A stretch of 64,000 nucleotides of DNA, taken from Halococcus saccharolyticus DSM 5350. GTDB taxonomy: Archaea > Halobacteriota > Halobacteria > Halobacteriales > Halococcaceae. The position numbers were made by a program, and so were the translations under genes. Location: NCBI RefSeq assembly GCF_000336915.1, contig NZ_AOMD01000018.1, forward strand, positions 130,180-194,179, written 5' to 3'. Each line of letters starts with the position of its first letter. Position 1 is the first letter of the stretch. Positions 34,054 through 42,634 of the stretch are shown here, piece by piece. Below the pieces are notes generated by a model that was given only the letters and a program-made list of their open reading frames with translations, searched no databases and had not been told where the DNA came from.

Positions 34054-34161
34054 ATGAGTTCGGATCTGCACGACTGCCGAGTCTGTTCGGCGACGTTCGA
34101 GACCGAAGAGGAGCTCAACGACCACATGGAGGCAGAGCACAGCGAACAGGGGATGGTCTGA
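34054..34161 (+). CDS. 35-residue C2H2-type zinc-finger microprotein
   Basis: A very small gene between the L44e operon and the HAH_0734 gene. The protein [21 protein letters not shown] continues to NDHMEAEH, giving a Cys-x2-Cys ... His-x4-His classical zinc-finger pattern. Haloarchaea have many such one-finger microproteins and several influence stress or adhesion. The ATG at 34054 and the TGA at 34159-34161 define a clean frame with haloarchaeal codon bias. Confidence 0.8.
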   Translation: MSSDLHDCRVCSATFETEEELNDHMEAEHSEQGMV

Positions 34162-34221
34162 CTGCGCCACCCCGGCGACGCGCTCCGAAGCGCTTAGGTT
34201 CCCGTCGGGCGACCTCCCGGC

Positions 34222-34488
34222 ATGAAGCGGCTCATCATCGAGGGCGATCCCGGCGTCCGGAAGGGCGGGATCATCGAACACGACGGCGAGGAACTGGTCT
34301 GTTTCGGTATCTCCCGCCAGGGTGAGTGGCACGGCCCGAGCCAGGTTCAGCTGTGGTGTACGGTCGGTACCGAAGACGAGACCGAGGACTTCGAGCGCCG
34401 AAACTTCATCCCGATGCATCTCGACGTCGAGGCGGTCGACGCCAGCGACGTCACGGTCACACAGCGCAAGGGCGAACTCACCGTCTAG
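34222..34488 (+). CDS. HAH_0734 family protein
   Basis: An 88-residue haloarchaeal protein. The sequence [20 protein letters not shown] is followed by [33 protein letters not shown] (given in part). Two regularly spaced beta-hairpins suggest a small beta-barrel. The function is unknown; the family name is from memory. The stop is TAG and is followed at once by repeat copy B. A TATA-like CGCTTAGG lies about 27 nt before the ATG. Confidence 0.85.
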   Translation: MKRLIIEGDPGVRKGGIIEHDGEELVCFGISRQGEWHGPSQVQLWCTVGTEDETEDFERRNFIPMHLDVEAVDASDVTVTQRKGELTV

Positions 34489-34770
34489 AGCCCACTTTTT
34501 TACTGCGGGGGGTCGCGCTCGCTTCGCTCGCTTGACCCCCACTTGCAAAAACCTGGACTAAAGACACCCGCTCACTCCTTGCGATCGTTCGCGGTGAACC
34601 GCGCTCGCTTCGCTCGCACGGATGCGACCCCTCACCGCGACCGCTCCACACCGCAACCGCACCGCAGAAGCCCTCGCTCCCTCACTTCGTTCGGTTGCTC
34701 GCCCTTCATCCGCCAGGTCTGCACCGCCACCGCCACCACACCGCTACCCCCTGCACCTCCACCTTCGATC
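34489..34770. repeat. Intergenic repeat copy B (reverse orientation of copy A)
   Basis: Starts directly after the TAG of the HAH_0734 gene with AGCCCACTTTTTTACTGCGG, the same docking sequence as in the other copies. A T-tract element CAAAAACCTGGACTA lies at 34546-34560 (shared with copy E), and the 24-nt block at 34564-34587 is the reverse complement of copy A's 31541-31564. The outer half has CCCTTCATCCGCCAGGTCTG. No exact hairpin of 7 bp or more was found; the GAGCGAAGCGAGC-type units are direct rather than inverted repeats. The remainder to 34820 is promoter DNA for the next gene. Confidence 0.75.
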
Positions 34771-34820
34771 TGCCGAGGCCGGACGATTTACCAGCGTTCG
34801 GGCCGAACCCACACCCGCTC

Positions 34821-35453
34821 ATGAACGTACTCGTCGCCGGCGCACACGGCAAGGTCGGCCAACAGATCATGGACGTTCTCGATCGAAGCGATCACGATGC
34901 CACAGCGATGGTCCGCACCGACTCCTACGCATCCGATCTGGAGGAATACGACGCCGAAACCGTCGTCGCGGACCTCACGGAGGACGTCTCCCACGCGGTC
35001 GAGGGCCACGATGCGATCGTCTTCGCCGCTGGATCGAGCGGCGAGGACGTCGAGGGCGTCGACCGGGACGGCGCAATCGGGATGATCGAAGCGGCCGAGG
35101 AGCACGGCGTCGGTCGGTTCGTGATGTTGAGCGCGATGAACGCCGACGACCCCGAATCGAGTCCCGACGCACTCGAAGACTACCTGATCGCCAAGCAGAA
35201 AGCCGACGAGCGGCTCCAGGCGAGCGACCTCACCTACACGATCGTCAGGCCCGGTGCGCTGACCGACGAGTCGGCCACCGGCGAGATCCGAGCGGCCACA
35301 AAACTCGATCGGGGCGAAATCACCCGTGCGGACGTCGCCCGAACGCTGGTGGCGGCGCTCGATATCGAAGAGACGTACGGGAAGACCTTCGAGATTCTCG
35401 CGGGCGACGAATCGATCGAGGCGGCGCTCGAACATCCCACGGAAAAGGAGTAG
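34821..35453 (+). CDS. NAD(P)-binding SDR-like protein (atypical, NmrA/HSCARG type)
   Basis: A 210-residue Rossmann protein. It starts MNVLVAGAHGKVGQQIMDVL with the glycine-rich GAHGKVG, and has GHDAIVFAAGSSG, VGRFVMLSAMNADDP and a cofactor region ending in YTIVRPGALTDE. The classical YxxxK is replaced by DYLIAKQKADE, as usual in atypical SDRs and NAD(P)H-sensing proteins. It is probably a sensor or reductase of unknown substrate. Confidence 0.87.
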   Translation: MNVLVAGAHGKVGQQIMDVLDRSDHDATAMVRTDSYASDLEEYDAETVVADLTEDVSHAVEGHDAIVFAAGSSGEDVEGVDRDGAIGMIEAAEEHGVGRFVMLSAMNADDPESSPDALEDYLIAKQKADERLQASDLTYTIVRPGALTDESATGEIRAATKLDRGEITRADVARTLVAALDIEETYGKTFEILAGDESIEAALEHPTEKE

Positions 35454-35486
35454 CGCGGTCTCGAACTCTCACCGATCCTCGCTGTC

Positions 35487-35936
35487 TCAGCCGCCGAACT
35501 CCTCGTTCGTGATCCGGACAACGAGCGTATCGTCGACCTCCTGGAGGTCGTACTCCGGGAGACCGTTCGTGCGGACGACGTACATCGGTTCGACGAGTTC
35601 GTCGTCGCTCACGCCGTAGATCTTACAGTTCTCTCCGGTTTCGTCGGGAGCGGTCCGTTCGTCCCGTACTGCCGTCGCGAGATCGCGCGAGAGCCACTCC
35701 GTCTCGCTGATCGAAGGTTCGAGCACGAGCGCATCGCTTGCGAAGCGGACAAGATACCAGTTGAGATCGTTGAGCAGCGACACCGCCGCGCCGAGGCTCA
35801 CTGTTCGGAGCGCGAGCGTGTTCGCGTAGGGTTCGTGCAGGTCGTACGTCGAAAGCGCCTCGCGAGCGGTCTCACGGGAGAGTAGTTCGTAGCGCACCGC
35901 CACATCCGGCGCACCGACGATACAGACCTGGGTCAC
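35487..35936 (-). CDS. DUF5804 family protein
   Basis: A 149-residue haloarchaeal protein. The pattern VCIVGAPDVAVRYELLSRETAREALSTYDLHEPYANTLALRTVSLGAAVSLLNDLNWYLVRF (given in part) is diagnostic of DUF5804 (from memory). The GTG at 35934-35936 is chosen as start because the upstream open frame is Arg-rich and not conserved-looking. The function is unknown. Confidence 0.75.
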   Translation of the reverse strand: MTQVCIVGAPDVAVRYELLSRETAREALSTYDLHEPYANTLALRTVSLGAAVSLLNDLNWYLVRFASDALVLEPSISETEWLSRDLATAVRDERTAPDETGENCKIYGVSDDELVEPMYVVRTNGLPEYDLQEVDDTLVVRITNEEFGG

Positions 35937-36177
35937 GCGAGAGCGCAGGTCCGGCCAGCCTAAAGCCGTTTCGTCGGCGGATTCGCGGCGTACTGGCCGT
36001 GCCCTTCCGATCGGGACGGTAGCCACACCCCGAATCACCGCTCGCCGAGGAACCGCTCGGCGGTGCGGCCGAACAGGTCGTGAAGCGTCGTCACTCGTCC
36101 ATACTATTCCATAGATGACAGTAGTCTAGGTGTCTAGCCCATTTTGTTACGTATCTCGACCTCGTTGTGGTATCTAC

Positions 36178-37014
36178 ATGAGCCTCACAACGGACGAGGA
36201 TCTGATCGAACAAAACGTATCGGCCGTCTGTCGAGCGGTGCTCGACGACGCGACGGAAACCGTTCTCGCGATGGGGTTCTCGGCTGATGGGGTCGAGGAA
36301 CTCCTCGACGTGCTCGGCGACCACGACGACCCACCGGCCGTCCGACTCCTCGTGACCGAACCGGTGCTCAAGACGGTCACGAGCGACTTCACCGTGGCGG
36401 GCACCGCAGCGGATCTCGTCACGGCGGACGTACTCTCCCTCCGCACGACCGAGGGCCGACTCGACGGCCCGCTGTTGTGTACTGACGAGGCGATCGTCTC
36501 CGTCGTTGCGGCCGACGGTCGAGCCGCCGGGCTCGTCACGCGCGACGAGGAGTTCGTCGCGACCGCGCGGAGCCAGTACACCGAGCGGTGGGAGGCGGCC
36601 GACGCGTTCAGGCTCCGGACACCGCCGCTCGACCGCGTCCGCGAAACGCTCGACGACGAGTTCGGCCCCGATCTCCGGGCGGATTTCGAACGGATGCGCA
36701 CCGCACTCGGTGAGGAACGCGGGACGAGCGACGTCGACGAGGTGGTGATCAGTCTGCTCGCCGCGGCGAAAAACGAGCAACTCCTCTACGACATCAGCAC
36801 GTGGGGTGAGAACACTGGACTCGCCAGCCGGGCCACGTTCTCGCGCAAGAAGGCCACGCTCGAAGAGCACGGCCTGATCGATACCGAGAAGGTGCCGATC
36901 GATGTCGGACGGCCGCGTCTGCGCCTCCTTCTCGGCGACGAACGCCTCCACGAAGCCGATACCGACGAGCTCGTCGGCGTCGCTCAGAGCATGCTCTCGA
37001 CGGCCAGCTCGTAG
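36178..37014 (+). CDS. tbsP: TbsP-like transcriptional regulator
   Basis: A 278-residue haloarchaeal regulator. The N-terminal half resembles the DUF5821/TbsP sensor domain (VCRAVLDDATETVLAMGFSADGVEELLDVLGDHDDPPAVRLLVTEP, given in part), and the C-terminal winged helix covers STWGENTGLASRATFSRKKATLEEHGLIDTEKVPIDVGRPRLRLLL (given in part). TbsP is known to act with TrmB on gluconeogenic gene expression in Haloferax. The ATG at 36178 gives the usual N-terminus MSLTTDEDL. Confidence 0.85.
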   Translation: MSLTTDEDLIEQNVSAVCRAVLDDATETVLAMGFSADGVEELLDVLGDHDDPPAVRLLVTEPVLKTVTSDFTVAGTAADLVTADVLSLRTTEGRLDGPLLCTDEAIVSVVAADGRAAGLVTRDEEFVATARSQYTERWEAADAFRLRTPPLDRVRETLDDEFGPDLRADFERMRTALGEERGTSDVDEVVISLLAAAKNEQLLYDISTWGENTGLASRATFSRKKATLEEHGLIDTEKVPIDVGRPRLRLLLGDERLHEADTDELVGVAQSMLSTASS

Positions 37015-37119
37015 TCCGTTCGTCTCCCCTCGAATCGCTCCGATCGAGCGCACGAACGTCGGGATCGGACGACGCGAACGTACCGCCACGTCCGGGATCC
37101 GATCGGTTCGAACCGGATC

Positions 37120-37126
37120 ATTATAT
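37120..37126 (+). promoter_or_regulatory. TATA box for the MBF1-like gene
   Basis: ATTATAT lies 26 nt before the ATG at 37149. It is among the strongest TATA boxes in the window. Confidence 0.55.
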
Positions 37127-37148
37127 CCTCGGCGCGCCAAGTCGAGCT

Positions 37149-37664
37149 ATGGCCAAATACTCGACCGGAGACGATTCGGGCGGCGGGGGGAGCTGTGAGC
37201 TCTGTGGTGCGACCGATCCGGACCTGACGACCGCGACGGTCGCGGGCGCAGAGCTCGATCTCTGTCCGAACTGTCTCGATCACGGCGAGACCGACGATCG
37301 CGGCGGGGCGAAGCGCGATCCCGACCGCAGCACCGACCGCGATACCGAGCGCGACCGCCGGCAACGTGCGGCCCGGAACACGGCGAAACTCACCGATCGG
37401 AGCGGCGACTCCTCGCGGTGGGAGCGCGAGGGGACCAACTACGACCGCGATCAGCTCCCCTACCTCGTCTCGGGATACGGCGAGCGAGTGGAACGCGCAC
37501 GCGAGGACGCCGACCTCACCGTCGACGATCTCGCCGACGATCTCGATATCGCCACCGACGACCTCCAGGCGGTTGAGGAGGGTCGTGCGGCACGGGCCGA
37601 CGTCGGCGGATCGCTCATCAGCGCGCTCGAAGATCACCTCGACGTGACGCTCGCCGACGAGTGA
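37149..37664 (+). CDS. MBF1-like multiprotein-bridging factor
   Basis: A 171-residue protein with an N-terminal zinc ribbon (CELCGATDPDL and LCPNCLDHGE) and a C-terminal Cro/C1-type helix-turn-helix (ERVERAREDADLTVDDLADDLDIATDDLQAVEEGRA, given in part). MBF1 proteins bridge transcription or translation machinery. The linker is highly charged (RSTDRDTERDRR). The assignment rests on domain order; the middle region is not conserved with eukaryotic MBF1. Confidence 0.88.
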   Translation: MAKYSTGDDSGGGGSCELCGATDPDLTTATVAGAELDLCPNCLDHGETDDRGGAKRDPDRSTDRDTERDRRQRAARNTAKLTDRSGDSSRWEREGTNYDRDQLPYLVSGYGERVERAREDADLTVDDLADDLDIATDDLQAVEEGRAARADVGGSLISALEDHLDVTLADE

Positions 37665-37731
37665 ACCGGTAGCGGCGGCATCGACGAGCAGTTTCGACGG
37701 AACGCTGGCGAGCCAGTCACCACGGAGCGGG

Positions 37732-37740
37732 TAATTTTTG
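37732..37740 (+). promoter_or_regulatory. TATA-like box for the acyl-CoA dehydrogenase
   Basis: TAATTTTTG lies about 27 nt before the ATG at 37764. Confidence 0.45.
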
Positions 37741-37763
37741 CCTGTCGCCGCCGTCCAGCGGGC

Positions 37764-38891
37764 ATGGATCTCACCGACGAACAGCGCGCGATTCGGGACC
37801 TCGTCCGGGAGTTCGCCCGCGAGGAGATCAGGCCGGGGGCCGAGCGGGCCGACCGTGACGAAGAGTTCCCCGAGGACGCGTGGGACGGACTCGCCGACCT
37901 CGATCTGACCGGGCTCACCGTTCCGGAGGAGTACGGCGGGTTCGACGCCGACACCTTCACCTACAGTCTGGTGAACGAGGAGCTCGCGGGCGGGATGTTG
38001 GCGGTGGCGACTGCCCTCTCAGTTCACTGTCTCGCCACATCCTGCATCGCGGAGTTCGGCGACGAAGACCAGCGCGAGCGATGGCTCCCCGAGATGGTCG
38101 ATGGCCGACCCGTCGGCGCGTTCGCGCTCTCGGAGCCCCACGCCGGCTCGAACCCCGCCGCGATGACGACCGAAGCGCGTCGCGAGGGTGACGAATACGT
38201 GATCAACGGAACCAAGCAGTGGATCACGAACGGCGAGCGCGCTGGCGTGGTGATCCTGTTCGCACGGACCGACCGCGACGACCGCGGCTCGATCACGCAG
38301 TTCGTCGTCCCGAAAGACACTGAGGGTCTCTCGGTCGGCCCCACGGAGGACAAACTCGGCCTGCGCGCGAGCGACACCACCAGTCTCGAGTTCGACGACG
38401 CCCGGATTCCTGCCGAAAACCGACTGACTGAGGAGGGACGCGGTCTCTCGGCGGCGCTCTCGATCCTCACCGGTGGGCGGGTCGCGATCGCCTCGCAAGC
38501 CGTCGGCCTCGCCCAGCACGCCCTCGACGAATCGCTTTCGTACGCCGACGAACGCGAGCAGTTCGGCAGCGCGATCGGCGATATCCAGACGATCCAGCAC
38601 AAGCTCGCGGAGATGCGCACGAAGACTCAGGCTGCACGGCTCCTGACCCGCGACGCCGCACGGCGCGCGGACGCTGGCGAGAGCTATCGCGAGGCCGCGA
38701 GCATGGCGAAATATTTCGCGGGCGAGACCGCCGTCGAGGTCGCAAACGAGGCGATCCAGATCCACGGCGGCTACGGCTACACCACGGAGGGCGGCGTCGA
38801 GCGGCTCTACCGCGACGCCAAGATCACCACGATCTACGAGGGAACGAGCGAGATCCAGAAGAACGTGATCGCACGCGAACTCCGCGACTGA
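37764..38891 (+). CDS. Acyl-CoA dehydrogenase
   Basis: A 375-residue flavoenzyme of fatty or branched acyl-CoA oxidation. FAD-binding is seen in FALSEPHAGSNPAAMTTEARREGDEYVINGTKQWITNG (given in part). The dimer-interface region has REQFGSAIGDIQTIQHKLAEM. The catalytic-Glu segment is IHGGYGYTTEGGVERLYRDAKITTIYEGTSEIQ (given in part), Glu in the EGTSEIQ turn. It is full length. A second, partial copy of the family starts at the right edge of the window. Confidence 0.95.
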   Translation: MDLTDEQRAIRDLVREFAREEIRPGAERADRDEEFPEDAWDGLADLDLTGLTVPEEYGGFDADTFTYSLVNEELAGGMLAVATALSVHCLATSCIAEFGDEDQRERWLPEMVDGRPVGAFALSEPHAGSNPAAMTTEARREGDEYVINGTKQWITNGERAGVVILFARTDRDDRGSITQFVVPKDTEGLSVGPTEDKLGLRASDTTSLEFDDARIPAENRLTEEGRGLSAALSILTGGRVAIASQAVGLAQHALDESLSYADEREQFGSAIGDIQTIQHKLAEMRTKTQAARLLTRDAARRADAGESYREAASMAKYFAGETAVEVANEAIQIHGGYGYTTEGGVERLYRDAKITTIYEGTSEIQKNVIARELRD

Positions 38892-38942
38892 TCCATCCAT
38901 GTGGATCGAAGCCGACTTCTCCCGGTCGCTGTTTTTCCGGGT

Positions 38943-39494
38943 ATGACTGTCACTATCCCTGACGATGTGGAGGCCGTCGTCTACGATCTCGACGGGACGC
39001 TCGTGCGTCTCGCGGTCGACTGGGACGCTGCTGCGGCGGACGCCGCCGCCGCGCTCGACGGCCGAGGGATCGACACCGACGGGATGGACCTCTGGCGGAT
39101 GCTCGAACGTGCCGACGACCTCGGCCACCGCGACGCGATCGAGGACGCGATCGCCGCCCACGAGCGCGAGGGCGCACGTCGCTCGGAGCGACTGGCGTTC
39201 GCCGACGAGATGGTGACCGACCGCCCCGTAGGAATCTGCTCGCTGAACTGCGAGGCCGCCTGCCGGATCGCACTCGATACTCATGGACTCGCCGAGCACG
39301 TCGCCTGCGTCGTCGGCCGGGACACCGTCGCAACGTTCAAACCCGACCCCGAATCATTGCTCGCCGCGGTCGAGCGGCTCGATGCGACACCCGAGCGGAC
39401 GCTATTTATCGGTGATTCCGAAGGTGACGCCGAAACCGCCGATCGGGCGGGAACGCGATTTTCGTACGTCGGCGACGGACCGACGACCTACTGA
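38943..39494 (+). CDS. HAD-family hydrolase (phosphatase-like)
   Basis: A 183-residue protein with motif I VYDLDGTLVRLAVDWD (DxD), motif II GICSLNCEAAC, Lys motif ATFKPDPESLL and motif IV FIGDSEGDAETADRAGTRF. Cap helices cover residues 25-75. It is a member of the phosphoglycolate phosphatase-like group; the substrate is unknown. Its end overlaps the convergent DUF5822 gene by 7 nt. Confidence 0.87.
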   Translation: MTVTIPDDVEAVVYDLDGTLVRLAVDWDAAAADAAAALDGRGIDTDGMDLWRMLERADDLGHRDAIEDAIAAHEREGARRSERLAFADEMVTDRPVGICSLNCEAACRIALDTHGLAEHVACVVGRDTVATFKPDPESLLAAVERLDATPERTLFIGDSEGDAETADRAGTRFSYVGDGPTTY

Positions 39495-39736
39495 TCCGCC
39501 GGCTCCTCGGTCGTCCGACGTGCGTAGCCGTAGACCGCTACTGCGACGAGCACCCAGACGACCGCACCGACCCGGACCGCAAAAGAGAGACGCGCGTTCC
39601 ACGTGTCGAGCGGCGTGCCGAATGAGAGGACGGCCACGACGGGCGCGCCCACCGCGATCGTGAGCACGAACGTGGTCTGCATGACCCAGCCGTAATCCAC
39701 CCCCTCGGGGTCGGTGGTCTCGACGAGCTCCGGCAC
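39488..39736 (-). CDS. DUF5822 family small membrane protein
   Basis: An 82-residue protein with two hydrophobic helices: VMQTTFVLTIAVGAPVVAVLS (given in part) and FAVRVGAVVWVLVAVAVYGYARR (given in part). A short acidic stretch (ETTDPEGVDYGW) precedes the first helix, as in the haloarchaeal DUF5822 family (from memory). The start is a GTG at 39734-39736. The function is unknown. Confidence 0.8.
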   Translation of the reverse strand: MPELVETTDPEGVDYGWVMQTTFVLTIAVGAPVVAVLSFGTPLDTWNARLSFAVRVGAVVWVLVAVAVYGYARRTTEEPADQ

Positions 39737-39849
39737 GAATCGACGTTCGCACGCGCGGCGATAAGCCTTTCTCGCCAGATCGCCGATTCGTCGGTCTGAT
39801 AGTGCTGCACGCGCAGCCTCTGTCCCTCGGGAACGAGCGGTGTGAACCG

Positions 39850-40884
39850 CTATCGTGGAGTGAGATCGAACGCGTCGGCGAGCAGGTCGTGTGATTCCAG
39901 GACGTTGTCGGGGTCGGCGATCTGGTTCTGGATCACGACCTCGTCGACACCGACCTGGTCGGTCATCGTCTCCAGCAGTTCCCGCACCGTCGACGGACTG
40001 CCCGAGATCTGGCGGGGCCACTCGCCGGGTTCGATCGGGGTCGGCGTCGGCTCGGGCACCCGCCCGAGTTCTTCAATCGCCTTGTCGGCCGACCGGATCG
40101 GCGGCTTGTCGAGCTCGCCGCGCTGGAGTCGCTGTCGGGACGCTTCGGCGGTCGCGCGTCGCCGGGCTGCTTCCTCGTCCGTTGCGGCACAGGTGACGTT
40201 CACCGCGAGCGCTCCCGTCGGTTCCTCCGGCCCGGCTCCATACTGGGAGGGTTCGAACCGGTCGCGATAGGTCTCGAACGCGCTGACCGCGGGGCCGGGT
40301 CTGATGAACGACGCGAAACAGTACCGCAGTCCCAACTCGCCCGCGATGGCGGCACTCGACGGGCTCGATCCCAGCACCCACACGTCGGGAACGCTGTCAC
40401 GCGAACGGGCGATCGAGAGGTCGTCGAACGGATGCTCGTCGTCGAACCCGTCGTAGAGGTGGGCCGCGACCTCGTCGATCTTCTCGGCGTGGTCGTCGCT
40501 CCGGCGCTGCTGGCTCCGATCTTCCTGCAACGCGCGATCGCTGACGGGGTTCCCCGTTGCTCGCCCGAGTCCCAGATCGATACGGTCGGGTGCGAGCGCG
40601 TCGAGCACGCCGAACGATTCCGCTACCTTGTACGGGCTGTAATGGTTGAGCAGCACCGTTCCGGAGCCCACCCGGATCTCGTCGGTTTTCGCGGCGATGT
40701 GGGGAATGAGCACCTCGGGCGTGGTGCTCGCGAGCCGGTCGGTGAAATCGTGGTGTTCGGCCACCCAGAAGCGCGAGTAGCCGAGTGCTTCGGCGTGCTG
40801 GGCGCGCTCGACGGTGTTCACGAACGCCTCGGTTGCCGTGCCATCCTCCGGTATCGGTGCGAGATCGACGATCGAGAGATCCAT
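39850..40884 (-). CDS. LLM-class flavin-dependent oxidoreductase (MsnO8-like)
   Basis: A 344-residue TIM-barrel enzyme. It begins MDLSIVDLAPIPEDGTATEA, typical of the luciferase-like monooxygenase subgroup. Further family parts are GYSRFWVAEHHDFTDRLASTTPEVLI (given in part), VGSGTVLLNHYSPYKVAE and DRIDLGLGRATGNP. It would use reduced flavin or F420; the substrate is unknown. Confidence 0.88.
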   Translation of the reverse strand: MDLSIVDLAPIPEDGTATEAFVNTVERAQHAEALGYSRFWVAEHHDFTDRLASTTPEVLIPHIAAKTDEIRVGSGTVLLNHYSPYKVAESFGVLDALAPDRIDLGLGRATGNPVSDRALQEDRSQQRRSDDHAEKIDEVAAHLYDGFDDEHPFDDLSIARSRDSVPDVWVLGSSPSSAAIAGELGLRYCFASFIRPGPAVSAFETYRDRFEPSQYGAGPEEPTGALAVNVTCAATDEEAARRRATAEASRQRLQRGELDKPPIRSADKAIEELGRVPEPTPTPIEPGEWPRQISGSPSTVRELLETMTDQVGVDEVVIQNQIADPDNVLESHDLLADAFDLTPR

Positions 40885-40964
40885 TCGTGGTGGTCACTCC
40901 GGTGTCGGACGGTCGGTTTCGTCACAGGATCCTGCGAGCGCGACGATCGTAAACGACGGGACGA

Positions 40965-41663
40965 TCACAGGGCGCTTTCGACGCTCTCGTAGGTGTCGAT
41001 CGTGACACCATCGGCGGTGATCGTCGCGAGCGTGAGTCCGTTGCCGCTGGCGGTATCGCGCTCGGTCGCGCTCTGGACGGCACGGGCTGCGATGGTTTCG
41101 GCGTCGTCGACGCTCATCCCCTCGTCGTACTCCTGTTCGAGTACCCCGAGAGCGAACGGCGATCCCGACCCGCTCACGGCGTAGTCCTCCGCCATCACGC
41201 TGCCGCCGGGGCCGATGCTATAGACGTGGCTGCCGTCGTCGTCGACGCCGCCGAGCACCGGTTGGACGATGTGAAAGTTCCCGCTCCGCAGGAGGTTCGC
41301 AGTGAGGTTCGCGAGCGCTTCCAGACTCATTCCCGTATCGCGACGGGTTTCGTAGAGGCGAACCTCTGCTTGCAGCGAGTTCACGAGCGACTGGGCCGCG
41401 CTCACGCTGCCGGCGATGGTGAGCGCCGCCGTCGGATGGACTTCGAGAACTTTCCGGGCATCTTTGCTTGCCACCATGTTCCCGGCGCTCGCGCGCATGT
41501 CTGCGGCGAGAACGACGCCGCCCTCGGCCGTCAGGCCGACGGTCGTCGTTCCCGTTTTGAGCTCTTCCCCGTTGCCCGTTCCCTTGGACGGAACGCCAAA
41601 CTCGGAGGCAGTGGCGTTCGCCTCGATATCGGTCCCCCGTACTGGGTGACTGTCGTCATTCAT
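40965..41663 (-). CDS. psmB: Archaeal proteasome beta subunit
   Basis: A 232-residue Ntn-hydrolase made as a precursor. Processing between Gly 38 and Thr 39 in KTGTTTVGLTA would free the catalytic Thr. Other family parts are GGVVLAADMRASAGNMVASKDARKV (given in part), the Lys of ARKVLEV and YAVSGSGSPFALGVLE. It overlaps psmA by 8 nt, so both subunits come from one message. Confidence 0.95.
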   Translation of the reverse strand: MNDDSHPVRGTDIEANATASEFGVPSKGTGNGEELKTGTTTVGLTAEGGVVLAADMRASAGNMVASKDARKVLEVHPTAALTIAGSVSAAQSLVNSLQAEVRLYETRRDTGMSLEALANLTANLLRSGNFHIVQPVLGGVDDDGSHVYSIGPGGSVMAEDYAVSGSGSPFALGVLEQEYDEGMSVDDAETIAARAVQSATERDTASGNGLTLATITADGVTIDTYESVESAL

Positions 41664-42393
41664 CGTCGTCCTCGAAATCGATTTCGTCGAGATGCGCTTC
41701 GATCTCGTCGTCGTCGAGCGTTCGGTACTGCTCGGTTTCGACGTCGATCGTCGCAATCGTCACCTCGCTCGGCTCGAACGCGTCCCGCACCGACGCGAGC
41801 GCCCGGAGCGCCGTGTCGATGCCCCCGTCGAGGTCCGCATCCGCACGGTAGTTCGTTTCGAGGCTGTCGTGGATCGCCTCGCGGTCGGCACCGACGGCGC
41901 TCGCCGCCCACTCGGTCGCGGTGCCGGACGGGTCGGTCTCGAAGAGCCGTGGTTCGCCGTCCTCGACGCCCGCGATGAGCAACGAGACGCCGAACGGCCG
42001 CGCGCCCCCAGTTTGGGTGTACTCCTGGATGTGATCGGTGACGGCTCCCGCGAGCGTTTCGACGCCGATCGGTTCGCCGTAGCGTAGCCGGTCGACCTGT
42101 GCTTGCTGGCGGGCGAAGTCGGTCAACTGTCTCGCGTCGGCGACGTGGCCCGCCGAGCCGACGGCAATGTGATCGTCGACCTTGTGCAGTTTCTCGATGC
42201 TCGATTGCTCCATCAGCGGCGACCGAACCCGTTGCTCGGCGACGAGAACGACGCCGTCTTCGGTTCGAACCCCGAGGCTCGGACTGCCCCGCTCGACTGC
42301 CTCGCGGGCGTACTCGACCTGATACAGCCGGCCGTCCGGCGAGAAGATCGTGGTTCCGCGGTCGTAGGCTTGCTGCTGGTTTTGTCCTTGCAT
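41656..42393 (-). CDS. psmA: Archaeal proteasome alpha subunit
   Basis: A 245-residue subunit of the 20S core. The N-terminal gate helix MQGQNQQQAYDRGTTIFSPDGRLYQVEYAREAV (given in part) is diagnostic. GRLYQVEYA, VLVAEQRVRSPL and DHIQEYTQTGGARPFGVSLLIAG (given in part) follow. The C-terminal acidic tail ends DDDE. A strong TATA box lies upstream of the start at about 42440-42448. It forms an operon with psmB. Confidence 0.96.
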   Translation of the reverse strand: MQGQNQQQAYDRGTTIFSPDGRLYQVEYAREAVERGSPSLGVRTEDGVVLVAEQRVRSPLMEQSSIEKLHKVDDHIAVGSAGHVADARQLTDFARQQAQVDRLRYGEPIGVETLAGAVTDHIQEYTQTGGARPFGVSLLIAGVEDGEPRLFETDPSGTATEWAASAVGADREAIHDSLETNYRADADLDGGIDTALRALASVRDAFEPSEVTIATIDVETEQYRTLDDDEIEAHLDEIDFEDDDE

Positions 42394-42435
42394 GACGTGA
42401 TAGCGCTCCGCTCGAATTCACCAGAGGTTAGTGAT

Positions 42436-42450
42436 TTCTATATATAAATG
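42436..42450 (-). promoter_or_regulatory. TATA box for psmA-psmB
   Basis: On the minus strand the sequence contains TTTATATATAG, the strongest TATA box in the window, about 47-55 nt upstream of the psmA ATG, leaving a short leader of about 20-25 nt. Confidence 0.6.
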
Positions 42451-42634
42451 AACCGGTCGAGGCGGATCTGTCGATACGGTCGTCTGTGACCACAGAAGTG
42501 GCCGTTCAACGGTTCTTGCGCCGTCGATTGGATGGTTCGGGTGGAGACTCGAAACCAGCTACATAGCGACTCGGCTTCAGGCAAATACCGAGCGTGGTTC
42601 AGCGAGTATCCGACCGGCCGTCGTAGCGGTCGGG

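Noticed and set aside
37090-37115. GATCGGTTCGAACC resembling a tRNA T-arm
   Set aside because: It is a palindrome without any acceptor, D or anticodon arm around it; no tRNA gene was found in the window.
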